From contig CANTDX010000011.1 in NCBI GenBank assembly GCA_947652615.1, positions 23,569-87,568 on the forward strand: a DNA stretch of 64,000 nt, given 5' to 3'. The notes beneath the pieces are model-generated. The model ran no database searches and was not told the DNA's origin. It saw only the letters and a list, made by a program, of their open reading frames with translations. This document shows, piece after piece, positions 6,978 through 15,096 of this stretch. Position numbers and translations under genes: made by a program. This DNA comes from an uncultured Dorea sp. Its GTDB lineage: Bacteria; Bacillota; Clostridia; Lachnospirales; Lachnospiraceae. Position 1 is the stretch's first letter; each line of letters opens with the position of its first letter.

Positions 6978-7862
6978 ATGAAGGTAGGATTTATTGGACT
7001 TGGTATCATGGGAAGACCAATGGCGAAAAACATGCTGAAGGCAGGAGTAGAACTTGTTGTTGCGGACCTGAACAAGGAGGCAGTTGCGGATGTGGTCGCG
7101 GCAGGAGCCAGGGAAGCAAGCTATGCCGAGATAGGGGAGCAGTGTGAACGGATCATTATCATGGTTCCAAGCGGGACTGTCACCAAGTCGGTCCTGTTTG
7201 ACGAGGGAGGGGTGGCTTCAACTGTTAAGGCAGGAACGATAATCTGTGATATGAGTTCTGTGACCCCGGTAGAGTCCAGGGAGTGTTATGAAGCGCTGAA
7301 AGCGATGGATGTGGGCTTCGTAGATGCACCGGTATCCGGCGGGGAGCCGGGAGCAGTTGCGGGAACGCTTGCAATCATGGCAGGCGGAGACGAGAAGGAT
7401 TTTAATGCGATGAAGGAATATTTTGATATTCTGGGTTCTTCCGCATTGCTGATCGGACGAAGCGGGAGCGGAAGTGTTACGAAGCTTGCCAACCAGGTGA
7501 TCGTAAATAACACGATAGCAGTCATATCAGAAGCATTCGTTCTGGCGGCTAAGGCAGGAGCAGACCCGCAGAAGGTATATGAGGCGATCAGAGGCGGGCT
7601 GGCAGGAAGTGCGGTTTTAGACGCCAAGATCCCGATGATCTTAGAGCGTAACTTCAGGCCCGGCGGTCCGATCCGTATCAATCACAAGGATATCAAGAAT
7701 ATTGTCAACACGGCGCACTCGATCGACGTTCCGATTCCGTATACGGCGCAGCTCTATGAGATTCTTCAGACATTGAAGATCCATGGGCATATGGATGACG
7801 ACCACGGCGGGATCGTGCAGTATTTTGAGAAGCTTGCCGATGTAGAAGTAAAGAAATCATAG
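6978..7862 (+). CDS. NAD(P)-dependent beta-hydroxyacid dehydrogenase (GarR/LtnD-like)
   Basis: A 294-residue member of the 3-hydroxyisobutyrate/tartronate-semialdehyde reductase family. Rossmann motif GLGIMGRPMAKNML at residues 6-19, substrate-binding DAPVSGGEPGA near residue 117, and the catalytic lysine in KLANQVIVN near residue 172. Its position ahead of a DUF1537 kinase and a PdxA2 homologue points to oxidation or epimerisation of a four-carbon acid sugar such as L-threonate or D-erythronate (LtnD/DenD type) rather than glycerate metabolism, but a GarR activity cannot be excluded from sequence. Strong AAAGGAAG ribosome site. First gene of the operon. Confidence 0.9.
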   Translation: MKVGFIGLGIMGRPMAKNMLKAGVELVVADLNKEAVADVVAAGAREASYAEIGEQCERIIIMVPSGTVTKSVLFDEGGVASTVKAGTIICDMSSVTPVESRECYEALKAMDVGFVDAPVSGGEPGAVAGTLAIMAGGDEKDFNAMKEYFDILGSSALLIGRSGSGSVTKLANQVIVNNTIAVISEAFVLAAKAGADPQKVYEAIRGGLAGSAVLDAKIPMILERNFRPGGPIRINHKDIKNIVNTAHSIDVPIPYTAQLYEILQTLKIHGHMDDDHGGIVQYFEKLADVEVKKS

Positions 7863-7878
7863 AAAGGAGGAGACTGGC

Positions 7879-9303
7879 ATGGCAATCAGTGCAGAGGTAT
7901 TGACCTCTTACAGGCAGATAGATGAAGCATATATAGATACTTTGCTAAAGAAAGAAATCGAAGCGAACCACAAGAAAATCGTAGTGTTAGATGACGATCC
8001 GACAGGAGTACAGACCGTTCATGATATCTCCGTTTACACAAGCTGGGAGAAGGACAGTATTCGGCAGGGATTCGAGGAGAAGAACAATCTGTTCTATGTG
8101 CTGACGAATTCCAGGGGTTTTACGGCAGAGCAGACGACGAAAGCTCACAGAGAGATTGCGGCAGTTGTGGATGAAATGGCAAGAGAGACTGGGAGAGAAT
8201 ACATATTCATCAGCCGCAGTGACAGCACCTTGCGCGGTCATTATCCTTTGGAGACAGAGCTTCTTAAGGAGAGTTACGAGCAGAATACCGGTAATATTGT
8301 TGACGGAGAGATTCTTTGCCCGTTTTTCAAGGAAGGCGGGCGATTCACGATCGATAATATACATTATGTAAAATACGGCGGCGAACTTATTCCGGCAAAT
8401 GAGACGGAATTTGCCAAAGACAGGACTTTTGGATATGCTGCCGCAACCATGCCGGAGTATGTAGAAGAGAAGACACGGGGCGCTTACAGAGCTTCCGATG
8501 TGACTTGTATTTCCCTTGAGGATATTCACAATATGGATATTGATAAGATCGAGGCACAGTTGATGGAGGTGAAGGATTTCAATAAGATTGTTGTCAATGC
8601 AGTGGATTATGCTGATCTGAAGGTGTTCTGCGTGGCCTTGTACCGTGCGATGGCGAAGGGGAAGGTCTTCCTGTTCCGCACGGCTGCGGCAATCGTGAAG
8701 GTCATGGGCGCAGTGTCAGACCAGCCCCTCCTTACCAGAGAACAGATGGTTATAAGAGAGACGGCGAACGGAGGGATCATAGTGGTTGGTTCGCACACAG
8801 ATAAGACAACGAAGCAGGTTGAGTCACTAAGGGAGCTTGCAGACATTGAATTTATCGAATTAGATGCATCCCTGGTGAGGGACGACACTGCATTTGCGGC
8901 AGAGGTGAAGAGATGCCTTGACAGGGAAGAAGAGTGCTTGAAGGCAGGAAGGACAGTGTGTTGTTATACGACGCGTGCACTGATCACGGCTGATACGGGA
9001 GATAAGGAGGATGAACTGCGGCTATCTGTGAAGATATCTGATGCGGTTCAGTCATTGGTGGGAAAGCTTAGTATCACTCCGAGTTTCGTGATCGCCAAGG
9101 GAGGTATCACTTCCAGCGATGTGGGAACGAAAGCCCTTGCAGTGAAGAAAGCGAATGTACTTGGACAGATCAAACCGGGAATTCCGGTATGGCAGACGGG
9201 AGCAGAGAGTAAGTTTCCAATGACGCCGTATGTGATCTTCCCGGGAAATGTAGGTGAGGTTACCACTCTTAGAGAAGCTGTAGAAGTGCTGAAGGGCCAA
9301 TAA
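7879..9303 (+). CDS. Four-carbon acid-sugar kinase (DUF1537 family)
   Basis: A 474-residue ATP-dependent kinase with both family domains. The N-terminal SBD_N-type domain begins with the signature [13 protein letters not shown] (residues ~37-49) and [14 protein letters not shown] near residue 113; the C-terminal nucleotide-binding domain contains [10 protein letters not shown] near residue 305 and [10 protein letters not shown] near residue 408. DUF1537 proteins phosphorylate D-threonate, L-threonate-derived keto acids or D-erythronate at O4. Length is normal. It lies 16 bases after the dehydrogenase with a GGAGG site and 40 bases before the PdxA homologue. The exact stereochemistry cannot be assigned by eye. 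Confidence 0.93.
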   Translation: MAISAEVLTSYRQIDEAYIDTLLKKEIEANHKKIVVLDDDPTGVQTVHDISVYTSWEKDSIRQGFEEKNNLFYVLTNSRGFTAEQTTKAHREIAAVVDEMARETGREYIFISRSDSTLRGHYPLETELLKESYEQNTGNIVDGEILCPFFKEGGRFTIDNIHYVKYGGELIPANETEFAKDRTFGYAAATMPEYVEEKTRGAYRASDVTCISLEDIHNMDIDKIEAQLMEVKDFNKIVVNAVDYADLKVFCVALYRAMAKGKVFLFRTAAAIVKVMGAVSDQPLLTREQMVIRETANGGIIVVGSHTDKTTKQVESLRELADIEFIELDASLVRDDTAFAAEVKRCLDREEECLKAGRTVCCYTTRALITADTGDKEDELRLSVKISDAVQSLVGKLSITPSFVIAKGGITSSDVGTKALAVKKANVLGQIKPGIPVWQTGAESKFPMTPYVIFPGNVGEVTTLREAVEVLKGQ

Positions 9304-9343
9304 TGACGAACAAGCATGTATTTATCAAGAAAGGATGAGAATT

Positions 9344-10369
9344 ATGGGAAAATCACTCATTGCAGTGCCCATTGGGGATCCGGCGGGAGTCGGGCCGGAG
9401 ATCGCTGCGAAGGCCGTTGCGTCCAAGAAAGTATTTGACGCGGCAGATTGTATCATTGTGGGAGATAAGACGATCATGGAGAAGGCTGTCAATATAGTTA
9501 ATGCAGAACTTACGATCCATGTAATAGCCGGCCCGGAGGAAGGAGATTTCCGAGAGGGCGTCCTGAATCTCATTGATCTTGGCAATGTTGATATGGAGAA
9601 TTTTGAATTTGGCCGTGTCAATGGGATGTGCGGAAGGGCGGCATACGAGTATATTGCAAAGAGTATTGAGCTTGCGAACGAGGGCAGGGTTGATGCGGTT
9701 GCCACAACGCCGATCAACAAGGAGTCGCTGCGTGCCGGAGGAATTAACTATATCGGGCATACGGAGATCTTCGGAGCTCTTACGGGCACCAAGGATCCAT
9801 TGACCATGTTCGAGACGAACGGTATGCGTGTGTTCTTCCTGACGCGGCACGTGTCCCTGAGAGATATGCTCGATCTGATCACGAAGGAAAGGATCAAAGA
9901 CTATGTGAAGCGCTGCACGGAAGCGCTTGAGAAGCTTGGAGTGTCCGGCAAAACGATGGCAGTTGCCGGATTGAACCCGCACAGCGGAGAGCATGGATTA
10001 TTTGGCTGGGAAGAGGTGAATGAGATCACGCCGGCAGTCGAAGAGCTGCAGGCGGAAGGGTACAATGTGATAGGGCCTGTCGGTGCGGATTCGGTATTCC
10101 ATCAGGCCGCTATCGGGAAATACAGCAGCGTATTATCTTTATATCATGATCAGGGGCATATCGCGGCAAAGACGCTTGACTTTGAGAAGACCATCGCGAT
10201 CACAAACGGGATGCCGATCCTTCGTACATCTGTGGATCACGGAACAGCGTTTGACATTGCAGGGAAAGGAACCGCGAGTGCAGTCAGTATGATCGAAGCA
10301 ATCCTGCTGGCGACGAAATATGCACCGAAATTCACGAACGGCGGGAGTCGTGGAGGCGATTGTACTTAA
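9344..10369 (+). CDS. PdxA2-type 4-phospho-acid-sugar dehydrogenase
   Basis: About 341 residues of the PdxA family. Visible: [16 protein letters not shown] near the N terminus, TTPINKESL, the metal-binding histidine segments IGHTEIFG and TRHVSLRD, and the C-terminal [11 protein letters not shown] and [14 protein letters not shown]. Classical PdxA makes the precursor of pyridoxal phosphate, but linkage to a DUF1537 kinase marks the PdxA2 branch, which oxidises and decarboxylates 4-phosphothreonate/erythronate to dihydroxyacetone phosphate. An ATG at 9335 overlaps the AAGGA ribosome site, so 9344 is used. No class II aldolase or OtnI isomerase is encoded here, favouring the D-threonate-type route. 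Confidence 0.9.
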   Translation: MGKSLIAVPIGDPAGVGPEIAAKAVASKKVFDAADCIIVGDKTIMEKAVNIVNAELTIHVIAGPEEGDFREGVLNLIDLGNVDMENFEFGRVNGMCGRAAYEYIAKSIELANEGRVDAVATTPINKESLRAGGINYIGHTEIFGALTGTKDPLTMFETNGMRVFFLTRHVSLRDMLDLITKERIKDYVKRCTEALEKLGVSGKTMAVAGLNPHSGEHGLFGWEEVNEITPAVEELQAEGYNVIGPVGADSVFHQAAIGKYSSVLSLYHDQGHIAAKTLDFEKTIAITNGMPILRTSVDHGTAFDIAGKGTASAVSMIEAILLATKYAPKFTNGGSRGGDCT

Positions 10370-10394
10370 TATCTTTTTCAATCTTGCATAATAT

Positions 10395-10466
10395 TTTATA
10401 ATTTCTTATACTTTCCTTATAATTCCTCCTTATGCTTATGGAGTAGGCATAAAGCATAAGGAGGAA
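10395..10466 (+). promoter_or_regulatory. Promoter and inverted repeat ahead of lantibiotic-immunity ABC operon
   Basis: TTTATA (10395-10400), 17-base spacer, TATAAT (10418-10423). Immediately after is a perfect 15-bp inverted repeat, TTCCTCCTTATGCTT (10423-10437) / AAGCATAAGGAGGAA (10452-10466), separated by 14 bases. The right arm contains the ribosome site AAGGAGGAA of the next gene, so the repeat could be an operator over the start site or an RNA hairpin that hides the ribosome site. Confidence 0.7.
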
Positions 10467-10471
10467 GTCAT

Positions 10472-11299
10472 ATGAATCAAAATATTCTGGAAACGAAATG
10501 TCTGTCCAAATCTTTCCATAATCAATCGGTGGTAAAGGAGATCTCGCTGGCTGTGCCGAGCGGCTGTGTATACGGGCTTCTGGGGCCAAACGGGGCCGGG
10601 AAATCTACGCTGCTTAAGATGCTGACGGGAATCTTACGTCCGACAGGGGGCGAGATATTGTTCAACGGCCATGCATGGAGCAGAAAGGATCTTGCCGATA
10701 TCGGGGCGCTGATCGAGACGCCCCCGGTGTATGAGAATCTGACGGCGTGGGAGAATCTCAAGGTCCGTGCGCTGATCCTGGGAATCACGGATGAGCGGAT
10801 CCGTGAGGTGCTTGAGCTGGTGGATCTTGCAGGTACGGGGAAGAAGAGAGCGGGAGCATTCTCATTAGGAATGAAGCAGAGGCTTGGAATCGCGATCGCA
10901 CTGCTGAACCGCCCAAGGCTTCTGGTACTCGACGAGCCGGTCAACGGGCTCGACCCGATCGGAATCCAGGAGCTTCGTCAGATGATACGGAGATTCCCCG
11001 GGGAAGGGATCACGGTGCTTGTCTCAAGCCATATCTTAAGCGAGATCGCGCAGACGGCGGACTATATCGGAATTATTGCGAACGGAGTGCTTGGCTATCA
11101 GGGAGGAATGCCCGAGATGGGACATCTGGAAGAATTGTTTATGACTGTTGCGGCAAAGTATACCCATTCGGGCATCCCGCGATACATGCCCCTTACGGGG
11201 CGGGCGGACTGCTGTCCGATAAGGTATACCGTGCCGGAGACAGGCTGCGGGCATGACGCCGCAGGAAGTATAACGCAGGGGCATAAGGAGGGAAGATAA
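10472..11299 (+). CDS. Lantibiotic-protection ABC transporter ATPase (LanF/BcrA-like)
   Basis: A 275-residue ATPase. Walker A GPNGAGKSTLLKMLTG near residue 37, signature FSLGMKQRLGIAIALL (LGMKQ variant typical of the BcrA/LanF group), Walker B LLVLDEPVNGLDP and an SSHILSEI H-loop. The C-terminal ~45 residues after about residue 225 are not family-like and look variable. Strong AAGGAGGAAG ribosome site embedded in an inverted repeat. It is followed by two LanE/LanG-type permeases and a two-component system, the standard arrangement of peptide-antibiotic detoxification modules. No lantibiotic biosynthesis genes are present, so this is probably a resistance rather than producer-immunity locus. 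Confidence 0.92.
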   Translation: MNQNILETKCLSKSFHNQSVVKEISLAVPSGCVYGLLGPNGAGKSTLLKMLTGILRPTGGEILFNGHAWSRKDLADIGALIETPPVYENLTAWENLKVRALILGITDERIREVLELVDLAGTGKKRAGAFSLGMKQRLGIAIALLNRPRLLVLDEPVNGLDPIGIQELRQMIRRFPGEGITVLVSSHILSEIAQTADYIGIIANGVLGYQGGMPEMGHLEELFMTVAAKYTHSGIPRYMPLTGRADCCPIRYTVPETGCGHDAAGSITQGHKEGR

Positions 11300-11300
11300 G

Positions 11301-12065
11301 ATGAAGAAATATTATCTGGCAGAAAGGCTGAAGAACCGTCATACATCTACGGAAAAACTGATGCTTCTGATGCCGTGTATCACGGTATACCTGTCGGCGT
11401 GGCTTACAGCAGAATATTTTACCATCGATGTGTATAACTGGTGGTATACCGTACTATTTCCGGGGATGATTTCATCGGTCTGCGGCGCAGTGGGAAACAG
11501 AGATAAGAAGATGGGAAACCGGGCTGTCTGGACACTTCCGGCGGATATGGGCGCCGTCTGGGACGGGAAAGTGCTGTATGGGATCCGATGTATGGGGGCA
11601 TCCCTGATTGTGCTTTTTGGCGCCATATTGCTCGTAAGTACAGTATTCGAACAAGTAGTTAAGATGGTATTTCGCATCAATCCGACAGGCTTGGAACAGC
11701 TATTGGCTATTGTTGTGTTATTTCTGACTTCGCTGTGGCAGATTCCGTTCTGTCTGCTGCTGCATCAGATGATCGGGCTGTTCCCGATGGTGCTTCTCCA
11801 TGTGGGGAGCATATTCCTGATCTCTGTAACGATGTCATTGAAACCGTATTTCATGCTGCTGCCTGGAGGGATTGCGGAAAGGATGATGTGCATTATCCTG
11901 AAAATACTCCCCAATGGGCTTCCGGCGGAGCCGGGGAGCATTACCTTCACTCCGGAATTGTTGGAATGGAAGGGCGTACCCATAGGAATCCTGGTTTCAC
12001 TGGTATGGTTTGCCGTATTCTGGTTCGTCAGCCGTAAATGGTTTGAAAGGCGGGTGGGGAAATGA
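11301..12065 (+). CDS. Lantibiotic-immunity ABC permease, LanE/MutE-like
   Basis: A 254-residue membrane protein with about six transmembrane segments. The N-terminal stretch RLKNRHTSTEKLMLLMPCIT resembles the cytoplasmic lead-in of MutE/EpiE permeases, which often begins with a T(S/T)EKL motif before the first helix. Other features: a WWYTVLFPGM turn after helix 1 and a C-terminal SLVWFAVFWFVSRKWFERR. It pairs with the ATPase 1 base upstream and overlaps the next permease by four bases (ATGA), implying a coupled heteromeric transporter FEG complex. Confidence 0.88.
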   Translation: MKKYYLAERLKNRHTSTEKLMLLMPCITVYLSAWLTAEYFTIDVYNWWYTVLFPGMISSVCGAVGNRDKKMGNRAVWTLPADMGAVWDGKVLYGIRCMGASLIVLFGAILLVSTVFEQVVKMVFRINPTGLEQLLAIVVLFLTSLWQIPFCLLLHQMIGLFPMVLLHVGSIFLISVTMSLKPYFMLLPGGIAERMMCIILKILPNGLPAEPGSITFTPELLEWKGVPIGILVSLVWFAVFWFVSRKWFERRVGK

Positions 12066-12835
12066 GTATGGAGACAAATGCGTGGAAAGAGCTGTGCGGA
12101 AATATCAAAGGAGAACTGCAAAAGATGCGCCGGACACTTCTGCCCTGGCTGCATGCGGCGATCCCGATGCTTGGGATCCTTGTATTCTTAGGGTATTACA
12201 GTTTCGCCGCATGGAATGATGAGGGAAAGATATTGGGTTACATCCAGGTGTTGACCATCGTGCTGCCTATGGTAGTGAGCGTGATCTGTTCGATATCGGT
12301 CGAAATGGAGGAGAAGGGGCATTTTCAGACATTTCTCGGAGTATCGGTCTGTAAGAGCAATCCGCTGCTTGCCAAATGGATGACTTTGTCTGGTATGGGT
12401 TTCCTCTCCATCCTTCTGGCAGTCTTAGGCTTCGCGGCGGGATATTGGGCGATGAAGGGGCGGACAGTGCTCCTTATAAGGGAATATCTGCTGCTTGCCC
12501 TGGTCATGTGGCTGTGCAGCGTGAATCTGTATCTGATTCATCTGCTGCTGAATCTCACGTTTTCAAAGATCGTCTCTCTGTGCATGGGAATAACCGAGCT
12601 GTTGGTGGCGGCACTATTCCTGACCGGGCTTGGAGATGGACGGTGGCAATTCCTGCCTTGTTCATGGGGTAGCAGATGGACGGAATATCTGATACAATAC
12701 TGGATGGGGAATGGAGCGGCGCCGAAAGGAGCAGTGATGAAGAACCTGGAAATCGGCACAGGCGTTACGTTTGGATTATGGTTCGTTGTGTTCCTGTGGT
12801 TTTACTTCTATGAGGGGAAGCAGTGCCGGGATTGA
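12062..12835 (+). CDS. Lantibiotic-immunity ABC permease, LanG/MutG-like
   Basis: A 257-residue membrane protein with about six hydrophobic helices. The N-terminal ELCGNIKGELQKMRRTLLPW resembles the MutG/EpiG lead-in (a KxR.t...W pattern before helix 1). It overlaps the preceding permease gene by four bases, so the two are likely translated in equal amounts and assemble with the ATPase. An in-frame ATG two codons later is an equally possible start. The downstream 35 bases lead straight into the response regulator, placing transporter and sensors in one transcript. Confidence 0.88.
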   Translation: MSMETNAWKELCGNIKGELQKMRRTLLPWLHAAIPMLGILVFLGYYSFAAWNDEGKILGYIQVLTIVLPMVVSVICSISVEMEEKGHFQTFLGVSVCKSNPLLAKWMTLSGMGFLSILLAVLGFAAGYWAMKGRTVLLIREYLLLALVMWLCSVNLYLIHLLLNLTFSKIVSLCMGITELLVAALFLTGLGDGRWQFLPCSWGSRWTEYLIQYWMGNGAAPKGAVMKNLEIGTGVTFGLWFVVFLWFYFYEGKQCRD

Positions 12836-12870
12836 TGGGGTGATATGATAATGAACAAGGAGAACGGGCA

Positions 12871-13530
12871 GTGATAAGGATATTGGCGGTGGATGATGAA
12901 GAGCGAATCTTACGGTTGATCAGAAATGCGTTGGAAAAAGAGGGGTATGAGGTGACGGCAGTCAGCGATCCGCTTAAGATCAGAAAGCTTAGATTGCAGG
13001 AATATCAGTTGATCCTCCTGGATGTGATGATGCCGGGGATGGATGGATTTACTCTGTGTGAAGAGATCAGGGATCTGGCAGACTGTCCGATCCTCTTCCT
13101 GACGGCGAAGACAGAAGAGAAGGACATCATGAGAGGGCTTGGGATCGGCGGAGATGATTATATCACCAAGCCCTTTGGGATCGGAGAGCTTCGGGCGAGG
13201 GTTGCCGCGCATCTGCGCCGGGAGACCAGGGAGAAGCGGCATATGGTCTCGGTAGACGGGGTGCAGTTCTACCTGAAAGAGAAGCGGGTGCGGTATCGGG
13301 AGAAGGAGATCGAATTCACCAAGAGCGAGTATGCGATCTGCGAATATCTGGCGCTGAACCATGGGCAGGTATTCTCAAAGGACCGGATCTATGAGCATGT
13401 ATTTGGATATGAGAAGGAGAGTGATAATTCCGTGATTACAGAGCATATCAAGAATATCAGGGCGAAATGCCTGAAAGTGGGATTAGAGCCGGTCGAGACG
13501 GTGTGGGGGATCGGGTATCGATGGAGGTGA
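12871..13530 (+). CDS. OmpR-family response regulator
   Basis: A 219-residue two-domain regulator. The receiver domain has the acidic pocket AVDDEER, phosphoacceptor Asp in LLDVMMPGMDG (residue ~51), LTAK and the ITKPFG lysine. The C-terminal winged helix runs from about residue 125 and ends in VWGIGYRW. GTG start with AAGGAG upstream. The gene lies between the LanFEG-like transporter and its cognate histidine kinase, so it probably controls the transporter in response to a peptide or cell-wall agent. Confidence 0.93.
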   Translation: MIRILAVDDEERILRLIRNALEKEGYEVTAVSDPLKIRKLRLQEYQLILLDVMMPGMDGFTLCEEIRDLADCPILFLTAKTEEKDIMRGLGIGGDDYITKPFGIGELRARVAAHLRRETREKRHMVSVDGVQFYLKEKRVRYREKEIEFTKSEYAICEYLALNHGQVFSKDRIYEHVFGYEKESDNSVITEHIKNIRAKCLKVGLEPVETVWGIGYRWR

Positions 13531-13535
13531 GACGG

Positions 13536-14972
13536 ATGCAGTTTGGAGGCAGGAAAACGGTACACAGCAAACCAATCACGATGGTCTTTCTCCGATTCGT
13601 CGGCCTGTATACGGCCGGAGCATTATTCTGGCTGTTTGCCGCGGTCATGATATTCTATATACTGGATGCGGCTGGAGAGGTTCTTCCGGCGAATCACATG
13701 GAAATACAGTTGAATGCGTCAGCAGACGATATCCGGAGTGCGTCTGAGGTTACGGAGGAGCTGATGCCAGAGGGCTGCAGCTACGGTGTCTATGCAGATA
13801 CCGGAAACTGGCTGTACGGGACATTTCCCAAGGAAGAGCAGGGACAGGCATGGGAGCATTATGAGACAAGCAGTATCTACGCGCCGGGGAAAGGATATTA
13901 TCGCTTCTTCGTGCGTGATGCAAAAGAGATATGTATTGTGAAATACAAGATCATGACACGGTTTCGGAATCCGTATCTGAGCAGAATACTGCCTCGTCCG
14001 GATCTTCTCATGGTCGTCTCCTTCGTAGTTCTGTTCCTTCTGCATACGGCTGTGGTGTCACGGTATTTTGGGAAATATATGCGCACAAGACTAAGGATCT
14101 TGCGCGAGGTGACAGAGAAGATCCGGTGCGAGGATCTGGAATTTGCAGAGGAACATTCGGAAATAAGGGAGGTGGATGAGATCTTAAGTTCCCTTCATCA
14201 GATGAAAGAAGCCCTGAAGGCATCCCTCTATCGGCAATGGGATGTAGAGAGAGGCAAGGATGAGCAGATCGCAGCGCTGGCCCACGATATCAAGACGCCG
14301 CTTACGGTGATCCGGGGGAATGCGGAGCTTCTGGCGGAAGGGGAGCTTGCGGCGGAAGAGAAAGAGTATAATAGAGATATCCTTCAGAGTGCGGCAACGA
14401 TGGAAACGTATCTGGGAATCTTGAATGAGATCCTACTGCCGGGGAGTGAGAGGACAGGAGAGGAGGAGCGCAGCGGGGAACAGGAAGGCGGCGCTGGCGA
14501 AAGTGGGAAAACAGCATGTGACGAACTTGCGGGGAAATTAGCAGAGCAGGCAAGGCGTCTGCTATCGGCAAGGCAGTATCCGGCTTTATTCTGCAAGGAG
14601 GAGCTGCATGGTGAGCTTCGGTATAACGAGATCCAGATTCTAAGGGCATGGAGTAATATTCTCGGAAATGCGATGGATCACAGTCCGGCAGACGGGAAGA
14701 TAGAGGTCAGTTTCAAGATCTTGGAAGACGGAGAGGAAAAATATCTGGCGGCGGCAGTCGAGGATGAAGGGTCGGGATTCTCGAAGCAGGATTTGCTGCA
14801 TGCAACGGAGCAGTTCTATCAGGGAGATCAGAGCAGGAATAGCAGGACGCATTATGGGATCGGGCTTCATACTGCGGAGAAATTTGTTCAGCGGCAGGGC
14901 GGGAAGCTTGTGATTGAGAATAGGGAGGTGATGGGGGCGAGGGTGATGATTTTGTTGAAAATGGAGAAGTAA
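13536..14972 (+). CDS. Sensor histidine kinase
   Basis: About 478 residues. Two transmembrane segments (residues ~20-45 and ~150-172) bracket a ~100-residue extracytoplasmic domain; then a HAMP-like linker, the H-box IAALAHDIKTPLTVIRGNAE and HATPase motifs (N-box ILGNAMDHSP, G1 EDEGSGF, G2 GIGLHTAEKF). The insert between H-box and ATPase domain carries an unusually Glu/Gly-rich stretch (residues ~300-320). The frame is open upstream to 13467, but the ATG at 13536 follows GGAGG, so it is preferred. It starts 5 bases after the response regulator stop codon. Confidence 0.92.
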   Translation: MQFGGRKTVHSKPITMVFLRFVGLYTAGALFWLFAAVMIFYILDAAGEVLPANHMEIQLNASADDIRSASEVTEELMPEGCSYGVYADTGNWLYGTFPKEEQGQAWEHYETSSIYAPGKGYYRFFVRDAKEICIVKYKIMTRFRNPYLSRILPRPDLLMVVSFVVLFLLHTAVVSRYFGKYMRTRLRILREVTEKIRCEDLEFAEEHSEIREVDEILSSLHQMKEALKASLYRQWDVERGKDEQIAALAHDIKTPLTVIRGNAELLAEGELAAEEKEYNRDILQSAATMETYLGILNEILLPGSERTGEEERSGEQEGGAGESGKTACDELAGKLAEQARRLLSARQYPALFCKEELHGELRYNEIQILRAWSNILGNAMDHSPADGKIEVSFKILEDGEEKYLAAAVEDEGSGFSKQDLLHATEQFYQGDQSRNSRTHYGIGLHTAEKFVQRQGGKLVIENREVMGARVMILLKMEK

Positions 14973-15069
14973 TTGTGAAGCAGTTCTGGATGAACCAGGG
15001 CCGCTATGCCGAATACGTTCTTTTAGCGGCTTTGACTTGCGCTGGTACAGGTACAGGATATGTGGATCA

Positions 15070-15096
15070 GGTGGAGGCTATACAACAGCCTCCACC
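15070..15096. terminator. Hairpin overlapping the stop codon of the AAA ATPase gene
   Basis: GGTGGAGGCT / AGCCTCCACC forms a 10-bp stem with a 7-base loop between convergent genes. There is no clear U-run, so terminator activity is uncertain. The stop codon of the minus-strand gene lies within it. Confidence 0.45.

Noticed and set aside
10472..14972. Lantibiotic biosynthetic cluster
   Set aside because: No precursor peptide, dehydratase or cyclase gene is visible; only transport and regulation.
14973..15069. Possible small RNA or gene between histidine kinase and AAA ATPase
   Set aside because: Only a short convergent gap with no open frame or promoter of note.
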